Positions 7,378-9,482 of a stretch of DNA of 9,482 nt are shown one piece after another. Below the pieces are notes generated by a model. It ran no database searches. It was not told the origin of the DNA and was given only the letters and a program-made list of their open reading frames with translations. The translations under genes and the position numbers were made by a program. Each line of letters begins with the position of its first letter. Positions within the stretch are counted from its first letter, which is position 1. Origin of the DNA: an uncultured Gallionellaceae bacterium (GTDB lineage Bacteria > Pseudomonadota > Gammaproteobacteria > Burkholderiales > Sulfuricellaceae); the NCBI GenBank assembly GCA_937873435.1, contig CALMWM010000549.1, forward strand, positions 1 through 9,482. The letters run 5' to 3'.

Positions 7378-7411
7378 CTGACATCCCGTTGTCATAACTC
7401 GCCGCTATCCT
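7378..7411 (+). promoter_or_regulatory. Pho box (PhoB site) with matching -10 hexamer
   Basis: CTGACAT-CCCG-TTGTCAT (7378-7395) is a pair of PhoB heptamers with 11-base periodicity; each half matches CTGTCAT at 6 of 7 bases. Ten bases later is TATCCT (7406-7411), a -10 matching 4 of 6 bases. In E. coli phoA the Pho box likewise replaces the -35 and sits 10 bases before the -10. Transcription would start near 7418, about 70 bases before the next ATG. It lies 68 bases after the ppk1 stop, so it should drive the unknown gene and not ppk1. Confidence 0.65.
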
Positions 7412-7418
7412 GCCTTGC

Positions 7419-7450
7419 CGGACGCGAATGAACCTTTCCCTTCGCGTCCG
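7419..7450 (+). other. Leader hairpin at the predicted mRNA 5' end
   Basis: A perfect 10-bp inverted repeat, CGGACGCGAA / TTCGCGTCCG, with a 12-base loop (7429-7440). It starts about where transcription from the Pho promoter should begin. A T-rich stretch (7459-7468) follows 8 bases later, too far for an ordinary intrinsic terminator. It could stabilise the transcript 5' end, act in attenuation, or be a weak terminator of ppk1 read-through. Confidence 0.45.
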
Positions 7451-7489
7451 CTCCATTGGTTTTATTTCTGAAAGACCTCTTTGTATACC

Positions 7490-8176
7490 ATGAGCAACAC
7501 CCTTGCGCACTCCGCAACCTGCCCGGCCGACAGTCAGGATTTCGATGTCGTCCATGAGGCCATCGTCGGTGCTTTCGGCCTGCCGCCCGGCAAGCTGTTC
7601 GTCAGCGTCAAGGGCGACCCGACCTTGCGCGAAACCGCCGCGCTGCGCCCGCGCCAGGAAAGCCGCATCGACCGGCAGGCGGACCAAGTGCTGGAAACCT
7701 GCGAATTGCTGCTGCGCAAAACTGGTTGTTATGGCATCTACATCGGTTTCAATAGCAGCGAAGTGCGCACCGAGTCGGTCTTCAACCCCTTCCATTACGA
7801 AATTCACGATGCCGAGACGCTCATCCAGCCGGGTTATGTCGAACGCCATTTCGTGCGCGTGCCGTATCAAAAGAAGATGAAGATTATCCGCCAGCTCCGC
7901 CACTCGGTGCAGACCGGACCGCTACGCGAATATTTGCCGGAACACTGGCGCACGCTGATGGATCAGCAGCGCGAGGAGTGGCAGCCGATGATGAAAAAGG
8001 ATATTCGCGAAATCATGCAGTCGTTCAACCGCTTGCGCAGTATCGAAGGCTATTACCTGCGCAATGCCGCGGTATCGCTGAGCCAGGGAATCGTGCGCGC
8101 CAGTTTCAACTGCGACGGCACCTATATCGTCAACGCCGCCTATTTCCCGCAGTTCGTGGAAGAAAATACGCCATGA
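7490..8176 (+). CDS. Uncharacterised 228-residue protein, predicted Pho-regulated
   Basis: I do not recognise this family. The protein is soluble-looking, with no signal peptide or membrane helix, and is rich in charged residues. Visible segments are an N-terminal region with FGLPPGKLFVSVKGDPTLRE, a stretch near 80-95 with CYGIYIGFNSSEVRTES, a basic middle (VPYQKKMKIIRQLRHS), a helical charged part (QQREEWQPMMKKDIREIMQ) and a C-terminal beta-like segment (GIVRASFNCDGTYIVNAAYF). The ATG at 7490 has only a poor ribosome site; an in-frame TTG at 7481 lies 5 bases after GAAAGA and is an alternative start. A Pho-box promoter lies about 95-110 bases upstream. It sits between ppk1 and a convergent exopolyphosphatase gene, so a role in phosphate or polyphosphate metabolism is inferred from position only. 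Its stop codon lies inside the first hairpin of the downstream repeat array. Confidence 0.85.
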   Translation: MSNTLAHSATCPADSQDFDVVHEAIVGAFGLPPGKLFVSVKGDPTLRETAALRPRQESRIDRQADQVLETCELLLRKTGCYGIYIGFNSSEVRTESVFNPFHYEIHDAETLIQPGYVERHFVRVPYQKKMKIIRQLRHSVQTGPLREYLPEHWRTLMDQQREEWQPMMKKDIREIMQSFNRLRSIEGYYLRNAAVSLSQGIVRASFNCDGTYIVNAAYFPQFVEENTP

Positions 8177-8192
8177 CTTTCATGGCGTATTT
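8164..8192. terminator. Perfect 13-bp hairpin over the stop codon of the unknown gene
   Basis: AAATACGCCATGA and its exact reverse complement TCATGGCGTATTT enclose a 3-base loop. The gene's TGA (8174-8176) is the end of the left arm. The arms start and end in A/T runs, so it could terminate transcription from either side, although the T-run is short. It shares AAAATACGCC and GGC-TATT with the B hairpins of the array and appears to be its first member. Confidence 0.45.
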
Positions 8193-8390
8193 CAGTGCAG
8201 GCTAACCTTTTGCGAAGCACAAGGTTATGCCGGAACTAAAATACGCCTTGATGAAGTCAAGGCTTATTCGGGCGTAGGCTAACCTTTTGCGAAGCACAAG
8301 GTTATGCCGGAACTAAAATACGCCTTGATGAAGTCAAGGCTTATTCGGGCGTAGGCTAACCTTTTGCGAAGCACAAAGTTACGCTGGAGC

Positions 8391-8418
8391 CAAAATACCC
8401 CCTGACGAAGGCAGGGGG
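8391..8418 (-). terminator. Probable intrinsic terminator of the exopolyphosphatase gene
   Basis: Read on the minus strand, a 7-bp GC-rich stem (CCCCCTG / CAGGGGG, arms 8412-8418 and 8398-8404, 7-base loop) begins 4 bases after the ppx stop and is followed at once by TATTTT. This is the fourth B-type hairpin of the array, with a stem sequence different from the others. Confidence 0.6.
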
Positions 8419-8422
8419 GCGT

Positions 8423-9482
8423 CTAACCTGCAACCACCACCAGCCGCTTGCCTATCGCCTTCCAGTTCCTGGTTTCGCTTTCCAGCGCGGTTTGCGTCAA
8501 GGGGTTGCTGGCCAGCCAATCCTTGTCCAGGGTCAGTTGAAAGCCGTTGTCTAGCGCTTCCAGGAGTATTTCCTGCGGCAAATCGAGCTCCGTGCGGCTG
8601 CGGTAGAAAAGCACCGCCAGGCGCAATGCCACGATCTGCGTCCAATCCAGCGGGGACGCGACACGGTTCAGCACCTTGCCCAGCGAACCGCGTTGCGCCA
8701 GCACCAGCAGCGCGAGCTGTTGCTGTTCCTTCTTGGAAAATCCCGGCATATCGGCATTTTCCAGGATGTAGGCGGAATGCTTGTGGTAGCCGGTGTGGGA
8801 GATGGTCAGCCCGATCTCGTGCAGCTTCACCACCCACGAGAAAAATTGCAGCGAAGCTTCCAGATCGAGCGGCAGGCCAATGGCCAGTTGCCGCAGCAGC
8901 TCGATGCCCAGCACCTCCGTCCGTCCGGCTTGCACCGGATCGACCTGATAGCGCCGCATGAACTGGCGCGCCGTGGTTTCTCGCATGTCGTGGTGATGAA
9001 AACGCCCGAGCATGTCGTAGAGCACGCCTTCGCGCAGCGCGCTATCGGCCACGGTCATGGTTTCGATGCCGAGTTCGGCGAACGCCGCCGCCATGATCGC
9101 GAAACCGCCGGCCAGTACCGGTGCGCGGTCGGCGCGCAGGCCGGCGATGTTCAGCTTGTTGCTGCTGCCGCCCTTGATCAGCGCAGCGCGTAAATGATCC
9201 AGGCCGACACGGTTAATCCCGCTTTCCGCCCAGCCGTTCGCCTCGACGATTTCCGCCAAGGCGCGCGCGCTGCCGGAAGAACCCACCGCCTGGCGCCAGT
9301 TTCCGGCACGGTAGCCGCCGGCAATCATCTGGATTTCGCTGCGTGCAGTCAACTCCGCCTGTTGCATCGCGCTCTTGCTGATCCTGCCTTCGGGGAAAAA
9401 GCGCTGGCTGTAGCTGACGCAGCCCATGTACAGGCTTTCCATCACCTGTGGCTTGTGGCCGGTGCCGATGATGAATTCGGTG
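8423..9482 (-). CDS. ppx: Exopolyphosphatase / GppA phosphatase family (partial, N-terminus beyond window)
   Basis: Ppx/GppA proteins hydrolyse terminal phosphates of polyphosphate or convert pppGpp to ppGpp. The C-terminal 352 residues are visible; a full protein is usually about 500, so the first ATPase-like lobe is mostly missing. The first visible residues TEFIIG continue the family's GGGSTE phosphate loop. GSSGSARALAEI is the second nucleotide/phosphate-binding loop, and APVLAGGFAIMAAAF with DSALREGVLYDML are also typical. The C-terminal HD-like domain has LHEIGLTISHTGYHKHSAYILENADMPGF (about 29 residues, key part HEIG...YHKHSAY). Ppx and GppA cannot be told apart from this part; ppk1 next door favours Ppx. 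It is transcribed toward ppk1 and the unknown gene, and its TAG (8425-8423) is in repeat-like sequence. The partial reading frame was extended to the window edge by hand. Confidence 0.93.
   Translation of the reverse strand, partial: TEFIIGTGHKPQVMESLYMGCVSYSQRFFPEGRISKSAMQQAELTARSEIQMIAGGYRAGNWRQAVGSSGSARALAEIVEANGWAESGINRVGLDHLRAALIKGGSSNKLNIAGLRADRAPVLAGGFAIMAAAFAELGIETMTVADSALREGVLYDMLGRFHHHDMRETTARQFMRRYQVDPVQAGRTEVLGIELLRQLAIGLPLDLEASLQFFSWVVKLHEIGLTISHTGYHKHSAYILENADMPGFSKKEQQQLALLVLAQRGSLGKVLNRVASPLDWTQIVALRLAVLFYRSRTELDLPQEILLEALDNGFQLTLDKDWLASNPLTQTALESETRNWKAIGKRLVVVAG

Larger units (their letters stand above)
8163..8425. repeat. BIME-like array of two alternating hairpins, 77-bp period
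   Basis: The whole gap between two convergent genes is repeat sequence. Units 8199-8275 and 8276-8352 are identical; a diverged third starts at 8353. Each unit has hairpin A (8200-8231, 8277-8308, 8354-8385): a 14-bp imperfect stem with one bulge and one mismatch, closed by GCGAAGC. It is followed by hairpin B (8245-8263, 8322-8340): GCCTTGA-TGAAG-TCAAGGC. A related B-like hairpin opens the array (8164-8192) and another closes it (8398-8418). Order is therefore B-A-B-A-B-A-B, with B centres at about 8178, 8254, 8331 and 8408. Copies 2 and 3 of A have GTAG overlapping the stem base, as in REP elements. The unit resembles a REP/BIME mosaic; I do not recognise the exact family. Confidence 0.9.

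Noticed and set aside
7335..7378. Terminator for ppk1 from the GGGCCGG / CCGGCCC inverted repeat
   Set aside because: The 7-bp stem has a loop of 30 bases and no T-run, and its right arm touches the Pho box; probably chance.
7205..7903. Minus-strand open frame of 232 residues overlapping the unknown gene
   Set aside because: It would cover the Pho box, the ppk1 end and the unknown gene in antisense. The plus-strand frame has a promoter and reads to a hairpin-marked end, so it is the better choice, though the unknown protein has no family support by eye.
8199..8385. Integron attC sites
   Set aside because: GGCTAAC and GTTATGC resemble the attC ends only partly (two mismatches to RYYYAAC/GTTRRRY), there are no cassettes between copies, and no integrase is seen.
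8199..8425. CRISPR array
   Set aside because: The 77-bp units are contiguous and identical, with no unique spacers and no cas genes nearby.

Overview
The window looks like part of a betaproteobacterial chromosome, perhaps Nitrosomonadales-like. This rests on gene content and GC-rich third codon positions, not on a search. It has moderately high GC, six complete genes and two genes cut by the window edges. There are no transposases, tRNAs, rRNAs or CRISPR arrays.

Bases 1-1235 (minus strand) hold a compact three-gene redox operon. It runs from an oxygen-binding monohaem cytochrome c of the SHP/DUF1924 type, through a periplasmic dihaem cytochrome c (DHC), to a membrane cytochrome b561 cut by the window start. 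Family knowledge suggests an electron path from quinol through cytochrome b and DHC to SHP. A CTTAAG-N5-CTTAAC box of the PmrA/QseB response-regulator type lies where it could drive this operon.

Bases 1236-1434 are a divergent promoter region. To its right, on the plus strand, an exported rhodanese-domain protein is followed after 2 bases by a 940-residue membrane c-di-GMP enzyme (dCache-HAMP-PAS-GGDEF-EAL). Its cyclase and phosphodiesterase motifs both look intact. Next is a YggX-type iron-trafficking protein.

Bases 5120-9482 form a phosphate region. A GTAG-type REP hairpin precedes polyphosphate kinase (ppk1). Downstream is a 228-residue protein I do not recognise, with a Pho-box promoter in front of it whose geometry matches that of E. 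coli phoA. An exopolyphosphatase (ppx/gppA family, cut by the window end) converges on it from the minus strand. The likely story is phosphate-starvation control of an unknown protein set between polyphosphate synthesis and breakdown.

The space between the two convergent genes (about 8163-8425) is filled by an alternating hairpin array with a 77-bp period. The stop codons of both neighbours lie inside the repeat sequence. The last hairpin has swapped its stem sequence but kept its pairing. This array and the Pho-box gene beside it are the most interesting parts of the window.
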